Numbered from the stretch's first letter, positions 21,610 to 33,683 are shown. The stretch is 64,000 nt of DNA from Diphasiastrum complanatum (GCA_029204225.1 CM055113.1:22701605-22765604), one strand, 5' to 3'. Notes: a model not told the origin generated them from the letters alone. Program-made: numbers and translations.

Positions 21610-22454
21610 TTACTTGGATAACAGTTGTTGTATCCTCTCAATAAGCTCTTCTTTTCTGCCACTGAGTTTTGCCTTCCTGGAGCGAAGGAAATTCTTGAGA
21701 TCTGTGACATTTAATTCTTTCAATCTGCTCTCCGCGTGCTTTTCGTATACCTGCAAAAGAACAGAACTTTGTCTTCACTTCAATTTGAAATAGAATATGA
21801 ATAAGTACTTACTGTAATGCAACGGTATTTCTGATGGCTGATACGGTTATACAACGTTGCAGAATCGCATCTGCCTTTGGACTCATGAAAGTAAGAGATT
21901 TAACTAGAGCAGAGTTTCATAGTTCTCGCTCAACTTCTTGGCGCTTTGGCGTCCTGATTTCTTACCAATGCATCGACCGCGGTGTTTGATTCACTATGCG
22001 CAGCAGCAATGGGATTGCATAGGGTGGGGGACGATGTTCGTAATTTGTCGACCTGGTTGAAGTTACTATGCACATCTGTTATGGACCCTTCAAAATTGGT
22101 TGCAGATGCCGCTCTGTGACTTCGACTTCCTTTGTCGATAGTACTACCTGCACGACCTGGACTTGATCCAGACTGAGAAGACAGATGAAGCCGTCCAATT
22201 TGCCCAGCTGCAGAACACGAGCCCTCACCAGACACCTTTGACTTGGCATTCGCTTTGCTACATCTGTCATCTCCTTTTAGTGACTATCATGCAACAAGAA
22301 AAAGATACTGGTTTAGTTTGAGTTTCCTTGAAAATGAACCCTTGTAGCAACTTGTATAAACATAGAAACACTTTTTCCTGTTTTATAAAAGAGGTGAACA
22401 CACCTCACGAAGCAGAATGCACATGCGGCCATCTCTTTTTTTAAGCTTTACCAT
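21610..22454 (-). CDS. Three-exon gene, 169-aa protein with C-terminal SAP domain
   Basis: Exons in order on the minus strand: 22404-22454 (ATG, 17 codons), 21966-22283 (106 codons) and 21610-21750 (46 codons plus TAA). All junctions are phase 0, with donors GTGTGT and GTAAGA and acceptors ending TAG and TTTGCAG. The start MVKLKKRDGR is basic. Residues about 24-120 are Ser/Gly-rich and probably disordered. The last 46 residues form a SAP motif (LKELNVTDLKNFLRSRKAKL, then SGRKEELIERI), a helix-turn-helix-like fold that binds DNA, typically AT-rich or scaffold DNA, in nuclear proteins such as Ku70 and SIZ1. The rest does not match those families by eye. The first exon is short and less certain; more upstream exons are possible. 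Element E is inserted 420 bases upstream of the ATG. Confidence 0.65.
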
Positions 22455-22873
22455 GGCAATGGTAAGTTATTGTGATTGATTTGATAAAAGCTAGCTGATG
22501 TGTCCCTTTTAAGTGACACATCAGGGTTGTAAAATCAGGGTTATTTTTCTTTTAAGCGAGTTTAAACTTTGAGCATATGAACTGAGCTTTTTTATTATGT
22601 TCATTTTCTTAAAATGCAGTTTTTATAGCTTTTTGAACAATTTAAATGTCTTGCATAAGGCAAATGTTTTTTTACATGCACCTTCCGGCGCTGTGTAAAA
22701 ACAGTGACCTTTATTAGCACGCATAAAATTACTAGAAAAAAGTAGCAGAAAAATGTTAAAAGCGTTTTCACATCAGGAAAAGTCCACCTCCTTCGCCCTT
22801 TTTGTTAAAATTGGCAAAAGCTAACTTGATCAAATCTTGTAAATACTATAATGACTTGTACCTATCATCATTA

Positions 22874-24040
22874 TGTTGGATTTATTCCCTCTACTCTCCT
22901 TAAATCCCATTTTAATCTGCCTCCATTCATGCTGCATATTTATTAACGTTGTCGCGCAGTCTGCATATTTACACGCAATTCGCACAGACGAAGAAAAGGC
23001 GAAAGAATCGCGACACTGTGATTTTACACACGTTATGGTGACAGGCGAAAAGGGGACACTGTCTTACAGAATGCCAAAAGGTGCCCTAAAAGCAAAGGCA
23101 CCCTGTAAATCTAATCCTAAGGCTACTCGTAAGAGTGACGCACTTTTCGCATTGTCATCACCAACGATCACTTCAGCACTGACTGACGTCGCACCCTTTT
23201 CACGCTCACCCCATGTAGCTGCGCTAACAGATTGGACAACGACTGCAGCCACCCACGATCTCTTACAGACAGCACATCCACTTTGTACTTTCCACATCTG
23301 CACACCTGTAATATAATGTATACATACTGGATACCATTTGTGTATTCACGTTAATGAGTGAATGAGTTGATGAGTTGATGACTGGAGACGAAGTAGATGC
23401 TTGCGCATTGATTTTTGATTGTCAGCAATAAGGTTTTATTCCTTTATAGATTGTATAAGCTTCGTAGGGCACGCGGTTTAGTCCGCTATTGTCTTGTGAG
23501 CCATCGCATTATTGACATGTATTCATGATATACTTAATCTGATACAGTTCTTTCTGCGTTCAGATCTATGTTAATATTGCTATGCTTATCATTCATTTTG
23601 TCTAATCTTTCTAGTTGTTCTTTCTAGTAATAAACGACTAACATTTAGTCTTGTCTTTCGCGAATCATTTGCGACTAATTATCAGTCGAGCACCATCTAG
23701 CACTTCGCGAATCATTCGCGACAAATAGTTTGTCTTACTATTCGCGACAAACCATTCTTCTGGAGCTTCATTCATTTATTAAAGTTTGGCTATGTAATCA
23801 AGAACGACTGTGATTCCCATCACTACCGTTTTGTTCGTTCTGATAGGCGTAGTCATGCTTACGGAGAGAGTCGTATAGCTCGTTCCACTGCGCACGAACA
23901 TTTTCTGTTCGAGTTTGTTTCTCGTTCATTTCTTGTTCGAGTTCGTTTCTCGTTCATGTTCGTCTTACCTCTTTGAGCTTACTTTTCGTTTCTAACATAT
24001 GACACCTTTTCTCAACTCGTTCATCTCCCTCTCTCCAACA
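22874..24040 (+). repeat. Element E 5' LTR
   Basis: It starts TGTTGGATTTATTCCC and ends CTCTCCAACA. It carries two TTCGCGAA palindromes at 23657-23664 and 23704-23711 and runs of TTCGTTTCTCGTTC-like repeats near its end. The 147-codon frame inside it is an artefact, as it lies wholly in the LTR. Confidence 0.95.
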
Positions 24041-24052
24041 TGGTATCAGAGC
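24041..24052 (+). promoter_or_regulatory. Element E primer-binding site
   Basis: TGGTATCAGAGC, a perfect initiator tRNA-Met-type site, directly adjacent to the LTR end CA. Confidence 0.95.
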
Positions 24053-24195
24053 TATTTTCATAGCTTGATAAGCTTCCACAGTACAAGACTCTACTAGCCG
24101 ATAGAGTAATTTTTCTTGTTCTGTATTTTTCGGTATCAGATTTTCATATTTAAGTCACTGATAGTTTCTCCTATCACTTAGACTAACTCTTCCAC

Positions 24196-24985
24196 ATGGA
24201 TTCTCAAGGGAAAGCCAGTCCTATCATGGACAAGCTTGATGGAGCCAATTACCATCTGTGGAAATTTAAGATGAAAACTGTACTAATGGCAAAAGAATTG
24301 TACGACGTTGTTACAGGTGCAGAAGGGAAACCCGAAGTGGATGACGCGACAATCGCCAGATGGAAGCTGAAGGATGGAAAACTTTCACGCTGATCATCCT
24401 CAACATCACGGATACCCAGATCGGCCATGTATCTGAGGCTCAGACATCGAAAGAAGTTTGGGACATCTTGAGCACACTATACGAAGTGCAAGATATAGCT
24501 TCCAAGCTACATCTCAGGAAGAAATTCTACTCTCTCAAGATGACGAATGGCGATTCTCTGCAGAATCAAGAACCTGCTAAGACAAATGGCCGCCGTCGGA
24601 TTTGTCATAGATGATCAAGACGTAGTGATGCAGCTGCTTACAAGCTTGCCAAGTTCTTACGATAGCTGGGTGATGATCATCACGACTCATCCAGAATTGA
24701 CTCTTTCGAGAGTCATTACTATGTTGTTGTAGGAAGACACGCGAAGGAACGAAGCCTCGAGTTCCTCAGCTGATTCTCACGCCTTGTAGTACACCAACAA
24801 GAGCACGACAAAGCAGAAGAAGAAGAAAGGCCCGAAGCAATCAAAGCTAGAATAGAAACCAGCTCAGCACAAGGAACAGTCGAATCCGCAGACAAAGAAG
24901 AAGCTGTTCTGCAGATACTACAAACGAAACAACCATGAAATACAAGACTGCCGAATACTTCAAGCAAAGAACAACAACAAAGGGC
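24196..24985 (+). pseudogene. Element E gag
   Basis: The ATG at 24196 begins MDSQGKASPIMDKLDGANYH, followed by the NYHLWKFKMK segment typical of copia gag. Frameshifts near 24390 and 24560 split the capsid region into three overlapping frames. The zinc knuckle near 24905-24950 (FCRYYKRNNHEIQDC) has Tyr in place of the second Cys. A stop also follows the LLTSLPSSYDSW segment. Confidence 0.85.
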
Positions 24986-25084
24986 AGTTGAATCAAGTGG
25001 CAAATGCAGCTGCAGAAGCTCTACAGACTATTCAAGAAGCGGATCATGATGCCTTCATGACCAACCATCAAGGAGCCTCTAGCG

Positions 25085-26410
25085 ACAGTTCTTGGTTCCT
25101 GGATTCCGAGCCACTCAACACATGACTAGCCTCATTGGCTGTTTCGAGTCCTATACACCTTACAGTACTCAGAAATTTGTTCACCTTGGCGACAATAGCA
25201 CACAAGCTATTAAAGGTGAAGGCACTATAAGATTATGCTTTGCAAATGATCAGTCTAAGCTACTCTCTAAAGTCCTATATGTACCAAAGTTATCTACGAA
25301 TCTACTCTCTATAAACAGAATCACAGATCTAGGACATAGAATAGAGTTCGAATGTGATCAGTGTAAAGTAGTTGATAGGACATGCAAGATCCTATCACTC
25401 GGAAAGATGCATGGATACTTGTATAACTTGAGTCATTACTTTTCTGCCTCTAGTCAGGCTCTCAGTACTTCAATTCATTCGAATAAAGGTTTACTTTGGC
25501 ATTATAGACTTGGTCATTTAAATCATGCTGCTATACAACGAATGTCTAGACAATCTATTGTTCTTGATCTCGACTATCCTCGCGAAAAGGTCGAGTTACC
25601 TGTCTATCAAGACTGTCTAGTTCGTAAACAGACTAGGAAACCATTTAAGTCAAGCCATCAACATGTTGCTAGAGGATTGCTAGATGTTGTACATTCAGAT
25701 ATTTGTGGCCCGATGAAAAATCCTTCGTTGAAGGATGCCAAGTATCCTATAACCTTTATTGACGAATTCTCCAGAAGGACTATGGTGTACTTCACAAAGA
25801 AGAAATCAGAAGCCTTCAACTGCTTCAAAATCTTCAAGGAGCGTGCAGAAAAGGAGACTGGAAGGACGATCAAGGCCCAAGGTCAGACTACGCTGGAGAA
25901 TATATCTCTATCAAGTTTAAGGAGTACTGCCAAAGCCAAGGCATTGAGCAACAATTCATCACTCCTTACAGTCCTCAGTCTAATGGCTTAGTTAAGAGGA
26001 AGAACCGTACTTTGGTCGAATCTGCTAAATGTGTGCTATCGCATGCATCGTTGCCCAAGAGATTCTGGACTGAAGCTGTCTCCACTACAGCTTACGTCCA
26101 GAACAGATGTTCGACCAAGGTCCTCGCAAACAAGACACCCCACAAGGTGTGGACAGGCTCTAAGCCTTCTTTGAAGAACCTAAGAGTGTTTGGGTGCATT
26201 GCCTACGTGCAGATCCCAAAGGACACAAGGAAGAAATTGGACTTCCAAGGTCTCAAGACCATCATGATCGGATATACTTCGTTTGATAACACTTACAAGT
26301 TGTACGATCCTGATACCCAGCAAATCTTGTATAGCCGGGATACAGTCTTTATCGAGGATCAGCTCGTCGACCTCAAAGGCAAGGATATTGCTCAAGGAAC
26401 CTTCATCACC
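25085..26410 (+). pseudogene. Element E protease and integrase
   Basis: The protease reads SSWFLDS, then loses one base inside the catalytic D-S-G-A codons near 25105, so the continuation ATQHMTS is in another frame. From 25092 a 299-codon open stretch holds GAG-pre-integrase, the integrase zinc finger (LWHYRLGHLN near 25497; the CX2C pair has Tyr for the first Cys near 25605) and the first Asp in VHSDICGPM near 25695. A second frameshift near 25885 precedes the second Asp region. The catalytic Glu appears replaced by Lys (NGLVKRKN near 25990). The open frame 26012-26419 is the integrase C-terminal part. Confidence 0.85.
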
Positions 26411-26629
26411 TGCCGTTGACACGACAGTCCGAGCTTCTGGCTCAGGCATATGTATTGTCGACCCACTTCGAGACAGCGAATCAGACGAAGATGTTGATGC
26501 TCTCATCAACAAGTCCCAGGAGCGGTTCATCAGTCGAATCCTCCCAGAAGATCAAGCCGAGTGCGCACACATCCCACAAGGTATACTCCTGAGTCTGCCG
26601 GTCTCTTAATGCAGGAACCGACGACAGTC

Positions 26630-27424
26630 GAAGAGGCACTTAGCCGACCAAACTCTGATCTCTGGAGAGATGCCATGGACAGAGAGTATTCCTCTTTGAT
26701 TAAGAATTAGACATGGTCATTAGTCGAAGCTCGTATTGGTTGCAATATCATTGATTGCAAATGGATCTTTAAGATCAAATATAATGCCAACGGAGCAAAT
26801 GATCGAAGGAAGGCTAGACTGGTAGCACAAGGATTCACCCAGATCCCGAGTGTTGACTACAGTGAGACTTTTAGTCCAGTCGTCAAACATTCGTCGATCC
26901 GGATGCTCTTGTCTTATGCTGCAACTGCCGACCTCAAAGTACATCAACTTGATGTACAAACAACCTATCTGAATGGAGTTATACAAGAAGATATCTACAT
27001 GATCCAACCCAAAGGATACGTTCTGGAAGGCATGAAGAATCATGTTTGTAAACTCCACAAAGCACTGTACGGCTTGAAACAGTCTGCTAGGGCTTGGTTT
27101 CAGAGGATCAACACATTCCTCATTGAACAAGGATTCAAACCAAGCACTGCTGATTACAACGTTTATTTGAAGTCAGTGCAACAATCCTTCATTATCATCA
27201 CCTTGTATGTGGATGATATGTTTCTCTTTAGCAACGATACCAATATGGTTAAGGATTCGAAACAGATGTTGTTCTCAGAATTTGACATGACTGATTTGGA
27301 CGAAGCTCACTTATGTCTGGGAATTCAAATCCACAGAGACAGAGCAAATCGACTGATTTACATCACTCAACAAAGGTATCTTCATAATGTTCTTAACAAA
27401 TATAATTTGATGAATTTTAAATAA
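26630..27424 (+). pseudogene. Element E reverse transcriptase
   Basis: RVT_2 copia RT that is nearly open: the SLIKN segment is followed by a stop near 26708, then KWIFKIKYNANG, KARLVAQGFTQ, a HQLDVQTTYLNG segment with the first catalytic Asp near 26950, and CKLHKALYGLKQSARAWF. The catalytic box LYVDDMFLF near 27205-27230 is intact. It ends in a stop at 27422 that separates it from RNase H. It would synthesise cDNA in the virus-like particle. Confidence 0.9.
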
Positions 27425-27436
27425 GCTCACTCACCA

Positions 27437-28203
27437 ATGGATCCAGGCCTGCATTTGTCAAAGGACCAATGTCCCCAGACCAAGCAGGAAGAGGAGCAAA
27501 TGAGAGAGTATCCGTATCAATCGATACTAGGATCTCTCATGTACGCAATGGTCTGTACAAGACCATATATCTCTTTTGCTGTTAGCTCACTCAGCCAATA
27601 CATGGCTAATCTTGGCATTACCCATTGGAAGGCTCTTATTCGAGTCATGAGGTATATTCGAGCTACCATGGACCAGTGCATCTGCTATGGAGATGTCAAC
27701 AACGACAATCTTCATCAGCTCAGTGGTTATTCTGATGCAAGCTGGGGAGGAGATGCAGACAATCATAAGTCCACATTTGGATTTACATTCTTCTTCAACG
27801 ACGGTCCTATTTCGTGGAATAGTCGTAAGCAAACCTCTATCGCACTTTCTTCTACTGAAGCAAAATACATTGCTGCTTCTCAATCTATTAAGGAAGCGTT
27901 TTGGTTGAGAAATTTGCTGTCAGACATCAATCTGTATCAATACAACCCTACAATTTAGTTTTGTGATAACCAAAGTGCTATTGCTTTATCGGCCAACCCT
28001 AGATTTCATTCTAGGAGTAAGCACATTGAGGTCAGATATCACTACATCAGGGGCAAGGTTCTCGACAGAGAGGTAAGCTTAACGTACTGCAGAATGCATG
28101 ACATGGTTGCAGACATCTTCACGAAAGCACTCAGTGTTAATGCACATAACAAATTTTGTGCATTGCTCAGTCTGAAGATCAAGGCATTCATGGATCCAGA
28201 TTA
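27437..28203 (+). pseudogene. Element E RNase H
   Basis: Copia RNase H after RT: an ILGSLMYAMVCTRPYISFAV linker, then GYSDASWGGD (first Asp near 27730), SSTEAKYIA (Glu near 27850) and CDNQSAIAL (Asp near 27965), ending with DIFTKALS and a natural stop at about 28202. A stop at 27956-27958 interrupts it just before CDNQSA. Confidence 0.9.
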
Positions 28204-28211
28204 AGGGGGGG
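28203..28211 (+). promoter_or_regulatory. Element E polypurine tract
   Basis: AAGGGGGGG immediately before the 3' LTR start TGTTGG; this is the expected plus-strand primer position. Confidence 0.9.
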
Positions 28212-29364
28212 TGTTGGATTTATTCCCTCTACTCTCCTTAAATCCCATTTTGATTTGCCTCCATTCATGTTGCATATTTACTAACGTTGTTGCGCAATCT
28301 GCATATTTACACGCAATTTGCACAGACGAAGAAAAGGCAAAAGAATCGGGACATTGTGTTTTTACACACGTTATGGTGACAGGCGAAAATGGGACACTAT
28401 CTTACAAAATGCCAAAGGTGCCCTAAAAGCAAAGGCACCTTGTAAATCTAATCCTAAGACTACTCATAAGAGTGACGCACTTTTCACATTGTCATCACCA
28501 ACGATCACTTTAGCACTGACTGACGTCGCACCCTTTTCACGCTCACCCCATGCAGCTGTGCTAACAAATTGAACAACGACTGCAGCCACCCACGATCTCT
28601 TACAGATAGCACATCCACTCTATACTTTTCACATCTGCACACCTATAATATAATGTATATATACTGGTGGATTCAGGTTAATGAGTGAATGAGTTGATGA
28701 GTTGATGACTGGAGACGAAGTAGATGCCTTGCGCATTGATTCTTGATTGTCAGCAATAAGGTTTTATTCCTTTATAGATTGTATAAGCTTCGTAGGGCAC
28801 GCAGTTTTGTCGGCTATTGTCTTGTGCTCCACCGCATTATTGACATGTATTCATGATATACTTAATCTGATACAGTTCTTTGTTATGCATTCAGATCTAT
28901 GTTAATATAGCTATGCTTATCATTCATTCTGTCTGATCTTTCTAGTTGTTCTTTCTGGTAATAGATGACTAACATTTAGTCTTGTCTTTCACAAATCATT
29001 CATGACTAATTATCAATCGAGCACCATCTAGTTCTTCGTGAATCATTCGCGACAAATAGTTTGTCTTACTATTTGCGACAAACCATTTTTCTGAAGCTTC
29101 ATTCATTTATTAAAGTTTGGCTACGTAATCAAGAACGACTGTGATTCCCATCACTACCGTTTTGTTCGTTCTGATAGGCGTAGTCATGCTTACGGAGTAT
29201 AGCTCATTCCACTGCGCACGAAAATTTTCTGTTCGAGTTTGTTTCTTGTTCGTTTCTTGTTCGAGTTCGTATCTCGTTCGTGTTCGTCTTACCTCTTTGA
29301 GCTTACTTTTCGTTTCTAACATACGACACCTTTTCTCAACTCGTTCATCTCCCTCTCTCCAAAA
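28212..29364 (+). repeat. Element E 3' LTR
   Basis: Matches the 5' LTR along its length with scattered transitions and small indels. The last two bases read AA where the 5' LTR has CA, as judged by the CATTA duplication that follows. Confidence 0.95.
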
Positions 29365-29369
29365 CATTA

Positions 29370-30157
29370 GACATGTGTGGAGCCTGTTCCCACGTGTGAA
29401 ATCTATGACTAAGTAAAATAGATAGATCATATAGGTTGTACGTCTCATTTAATTTGGAGACTAGTGGTTAAATTGGCCAAAAACTAGTTTAGTAATGTTA
29501 TGCCACTTGACATCATTCTAGTGGTAGAAAATGCTATATCACATGGGTAGGTGTGGTCCCCCACGTGTGAAAGATCATGTAGAAAGTTCAGATCCATTGT
29601 ATATAGTTTTCATACAAGTCAAATGTCAAATCTCCTAGATTGTAGGACCTATCTCCTAGTTTGTAGAAATCTAGAAGGTCAACACTAGCCACCAATGATG
29701 ATGTGGCAATTTAATGGAATCTTAGCCAAAGTGGATATGGATAAGCACATGACCTATCTCACATGTGCTGGAATTAGCTGAGAGAGAGAGAGAGAGAGAG
29801 TATGATGATTTTGTATTTAATCCATGATGGATCCACTTTGAGGTATGAAGAAGCAAGACATTGATTTGGGAGCAATCTAAGCTTTTTCACTCTATTAAGC
29901 ATGTTTGCTGTGAATGAATGCTTAGGAAATGATAAGTAATCATTTTTGTTGTTAGAAGGCCGTACACCTACTATACGTCACACATGTGAAGGCTTTTGAT
30001 CATTATTTTTGATTGTTTTTGCTTAGATGTGTGAAAATTGTCAAGTAAAAGCTAGTTTTGGATGCTAGTTTGGAGATAGATCAATATTCCAAGTTTTCAA
30101 TCACTCTTATTGATCTTTTGTAGATCTAATTGAGTCCTATTCTTTGATTTTTTGACA
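29370..30157 (+). repeat. Probable LTR 3' part of another retroelement
   Basis: The sequence ends TTTTTTGACA directly before a perfect PBS, as an LTR does. It contains several CACATGTG or CACGTGTG motifs and a (GA)n run at 29781-29800. Its left end may lie to the left of element E (split by E), but I could not fix it. Confidence 0.5.
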
Positions 30158-30170
30158 TGGTATCAGAGCC
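30158..30170 (+). promoter_or_regulatory. Primer-binding site (tRNA-iMet type)
   Basis: TGGTATCAGAGCC directly after an LTR-like CA end. The following 1.2 kb has no readable gag, so this may be a non-coding (LARD-like) element. Confidence 0.75.
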
Positions 30171-30430
30171 AAGTCTAAGATCAAAGATGATGATCAAGAT
30201 CTCTCCATTTTGTTAAAGGCATTGATGCTAAAATCAATTTGAGAGAGGGCGAGTCTAACCAAATGATTACTTCTAGATTTGAAGTACAAATGAGTGTGTG
30301 AGTTTCAAGTGTACTTCCCACATGTGTGAGAGGCTACTGTACTTGTACTTGCACCGTAGCTAAGTGATTTTCAAGTTTGTGCTTCATACAAGTTGTCAGA
30401 GCGAAAGATCAAGATTTTAGGATTTTGTGA

Positions 30431-30797
30431 GTTTCCAATAGGATTTTTGTTCTAACTCGGCCAAAAGTTTATTTTTTTGGTTCATTGTAGGTACAGTACA
30501 GACTACTGGTATCAGGCATGTGTGAGATCCATCCACTTTGAGTATTTGTTGTGATCTCAAGGTAGAACCAAATCAAGCAAGTGAGCACTTGTTTGGAAGC
30601 TATTTGTGATCTCGACTAGTTTCCAATACGATTTTGTTCTAACTCGGCTAAAAATCCATTTTTTTTGGTTCATTGCAGGTACAATACAGACTATTGTTAT
30701 CAAGCACATGTGAGATCCATCCACTTTGAGTATTTGTTGTGATCTCAAAGTAGAACCAAATCAAGCAAGTGAGCACTTGTTTGGAAGCGATTTGAGT
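30431..30797. repeat. 188-bp tandem duplication
   Basis: Units start GTTTCCAATA at 30431 and 30619 and are nearly identical through AAGCAAGTGAGCACTTG. There is no coding signal. Confidence 0.9.
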
Positions 30798-30959
30798 AAG
30801 GATTTAGGTGCAAGTAATTTCAATCAAAATGGTTGACCCTAGATTGAGTTATTGACATTTGTTTGAAGGTAGGTAGGGCACCTAACCTGGTGACTTTTGT
30901 CAAAGAGCACCAAATCATAGCCATGTAGAGAAAAACTTCAAGATAGCATTGTCAATCTA

Positions 30960-31341
30960 GGTTTTGAGAGTTCTAGATAGGATTTTGAGATCCTAGTCAC
31001 ATTGTTTCACTCCTACTCATAGTTCTTGAATGTTTAATGGCCTGAAAATGTGTCGTAGAGGTGTGTGAAGCACATGTGGAGAGTGTGATCGAAAAATTTC
31101 AAGAGTTCCTTCCTTTGGAGAGGGCAAGATCTAGCAACTTAGAGTGATTGGCATTGTTGGAGAGTTCTAGAAGTGATTTTTGAGATCTAAGTCACATTGT
31201 TCCACTTCTACTAAAAGAGTTGAGTTTTGTTTGGCTTGAAAGAGAGTCATAGAGTTGTGTGAGTCACATGTGTAGTGTTTGATCCAAAAATCCTAAGAGT
31301 TCCTTCCTTTGTAGAGGGCAAGATCTAGTAACTCATTTCTT
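30960..31341. repeat. About 190-bp diverged tandem duplication
   Basis: Segments with GAGAGTTCTAGA, GAGATC.TA.GTCACATTGTT and GAGTTCCTTCCTTTG occur at about 30970-31135 and 31160-31330. More diverged than the neighbouring 188-bp pair. Confidence 0.75.
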
Positions 31342-31756
31342 TACTTTGGTAAAATTGTCTTCTTCATGGTGATCAAATCTTGCTAAGTGGCATTAGCTCT
31401 TTGTAAGCAGATAGACTGTTTACGTCCAATTTCCACTGCTTATCAGCAATCAATGAGAAGGAACTGGATGAATGCCAGCGGACACCAGCCAACTAGCAAT
31501 CGCATTTGATGACCTAATTACTTAATATGAATCAGCTGTTCATACATCTCATTATCAATGATCAATGATCAAGTTCAGAAGTCTTGAATCAACATTGTGG
31601 ATGTGAAGGGGCTGAGTGTTATTACACGACACTTCCTGCGCTCTTATCAAGCAGATCATTTACAATCAGAAAGTATTGTTGTTAGCTCTCTATCAGCTTT
31701 CAAGCTTGAACTCTCTTGAGCATTCTAGCTCAGTCTTTTAGAGATTTGTTGGTCTT

Positions 31757-32312
31757 ATTGCAAGCTGAATGGATCCAATTATCATTTGTGGAAATCTAAG
31801 ATGAAGACCTTGCTAATCGCCAACGAGTTATGGGATGTTGTTACAGGTACAGAAGTAAAACATGAAGACGACACAAAAGACTCAAAGTGAAAATCGAAGG
31901 ATGGCAAAGCTTTCGCGCTTATTATCCTCAATATATTAGATACGCGTAGCCATGAGATCAAGGATTGCCGAATTCTCCAAGCGAAGAATGTAGCCAAGCA
32001 ACTTGATCAACAAGCAAACACAACTTCATCATCTCCCCAGGTTGAAGTGCAACTCCTACATGCCTTACAACACGAAGAAATTTGTTCATCTTGGTGACAA
32101 TAGTACTCACACTATTGAAGGTGAAGGTACTATAAGATTGCGATTCTAGCATGATCAATTCAAACTACTATCAAAGGTCTTATATGTTCCTAATCTCTCT
32201 ACAAATCTGTTATCAGTAAGTAGAATTACAGATTTAGGTCATAAGGTAGAATTCGAATATGATCAATGCAAAATTATTGATAGGAGTAATAAGATCCTTG
32301 CACTCGGCTTTA
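31757..32312 (+). pseudogene. Copia copy D, internally deleted relative of element E
   Basis: It opens with the gag segment NYHLWKSKMKTLLIANELWD, close to element E at 24230. It then jumps near 31945 to the zinc-knuckle remnant HEIKDCRILQAKN, and again near 32060 to the post-protease LGDNSTHTIEGEGTIRL segment, ending near 32312 in GAG-pre-integrase. Thus capsid and protease were removed by two deletions. Several stops are present. It belongs to the same or a sister family of E. Confidence 0.8.
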
Positions 32313-33360
32313 ATTACTTGTGATGACCACGTTCGGAATGACGTAGCATAACTAATAACCACATACAACTGGAGTGACCGACTATCCACGTCAGGAATTA
32401 TTCCGATTCGCTTGTATAGGACATGGACATAACTGATAACTTTTACAAACTTTCACAAATATCTGCCTAGGACCAAATGCCTCTTTCCATTGGGCTGACA
32501 CACATGTGACACAAAGATTAAACTAACTCTAGGGTTCATAATGAAGGGCCAATTGACTCAAGGTGTGCAATGTGTCTAAAAGACTCTATTCAAGCCTCAC
32601 GAATCGGATAAATAGGAGCATAAACTTTCATCAGGTAGAGAGAACAAGCCTTATTGATTGTACTCCATTTCAATATTGTTATATTATCTATGCAAGTGAT
32701 TCTCAATCAATTTGATGTTCATTTGATATAATTGGATACATTGATTGTCTTATTTATTTTGCTCCATTACATCTTAAGTTTCATTTATGCTCTACATTGG
32801 TCGATTGGTGTGTGCCATTGTTTCCAACTTTGACTTTGTCCCTTCATGATGAAACTCTCATGATCACTCTGTCAAATGACAATGAAGTTAGTTAGCTAGT
32901 TAATGACTATTATATCTAACCCTGCAAATGCCCTTCAGATGATGTGGATGGCCATTTAGAGGTCTTCATTCAAATAGTATGATCTACTAAGATCTTGGCA
33001 TGAACACTCATTGTCCAAAAATATATACATCAAGAAATGAATGTGGACGACACCTTGAGTGTTGTCCTTGTCTCTATGCATTGTTGTATAATTTGTTAGT
33101 AGATCAACTATCTTAATTGTTACTCTTTGTGTTTGTATCATGAATCATAATGTCATATTAAAGCATTGTAATTGCTTTTTTGAAAATGATTACCAAAAGT
33201 ACCTTCTTTGAAGAACTCTTCTTGCTCATTATATCTCCACCTGGAAAGAAGTTGTCACACAAACTTTTGTCAATGCTCGGGGTTGTTCCTCGATTTTTTT
33301 TTCATTTCAAATTTTTTTACATGCAACTTTAGGTCACCGCAGTGGCATATTTTTTTTACT
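32313..33360. other. No gene recognised
   Basis: Mostly AT-rich sequence without domains. A TTTTTTACATGC stretch near 33315 belongs to the dispersed palindromic repeat described at 39079-39429. Confidence 0.4.
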
Positions 33361-33404
33361 ATTTTTTACATGCTCTTTCCACTTGAAAGGTGCATATAAA
33401 AAAT
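33361..33404. repeat. Degenerate palindrome of the TTTACATGC family
   Basis: TTTTTTACATGCTCTTTC and GAAAGGTGCATATAAAAAA form imperfect arms around a 5-base loop. A homopolymer-rich stretch (C and A runs) follows at 33497-33560. Confidence 0.6.
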
Positions 33405-33683
33405 AAATAATTCTTTTTCATGTTGAGGAAGGGCCCTTTTCCATTTTGGGGGGAGAGGGGGCTTAGAGGCCCTTCTATCTAAAGAAGGTGGAAGCCAACC
33501 CCCCCCCTCCCCTCCCCCCCCCCAAAAAAAAAAGAAAAAGAAAAAGAAAAAGAAGACAAAACAAAACAAAGGAAAAGGGCAATCTAACTTAGTACCAATG
33601 CTAGAGGCAGAGAGAGCATTTTAATCTTTCCACTCCAGGACAGGCTTAACTAGCAGGTCATGAATACAAAATACGTCATACCT

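Larger units (their letters stand above)
22874..29364 (+). mobile_element. Full-length Ty1/copia element E with CATTA target duplication
   Basis: 5' LTR 22874-24040, PBS, gag, protease, integrase, RT, RNase H, PPT and 3' LTR 28212-29364, flanked by CATTA at 22869-22873 and 29365-29369. The order is that of copia. Coding regions have frameshifts and stops. In the first roughly 210 bases of the LTRs I count about 14 mismatches and one indel, mostly C/T or G/A, so it is not a recent insertion. Confidence 0.95.

Noticed and set aside
22873..23316. 147-codon plus-strand frame
   Set aside because: It lies wholly in the element E LTR and its copy in the 3' LTR is broken.
33497..33569. Short frames with Pro/Phe/Lys runs
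   Set aside because: They arise from C and A homopolymer runs.
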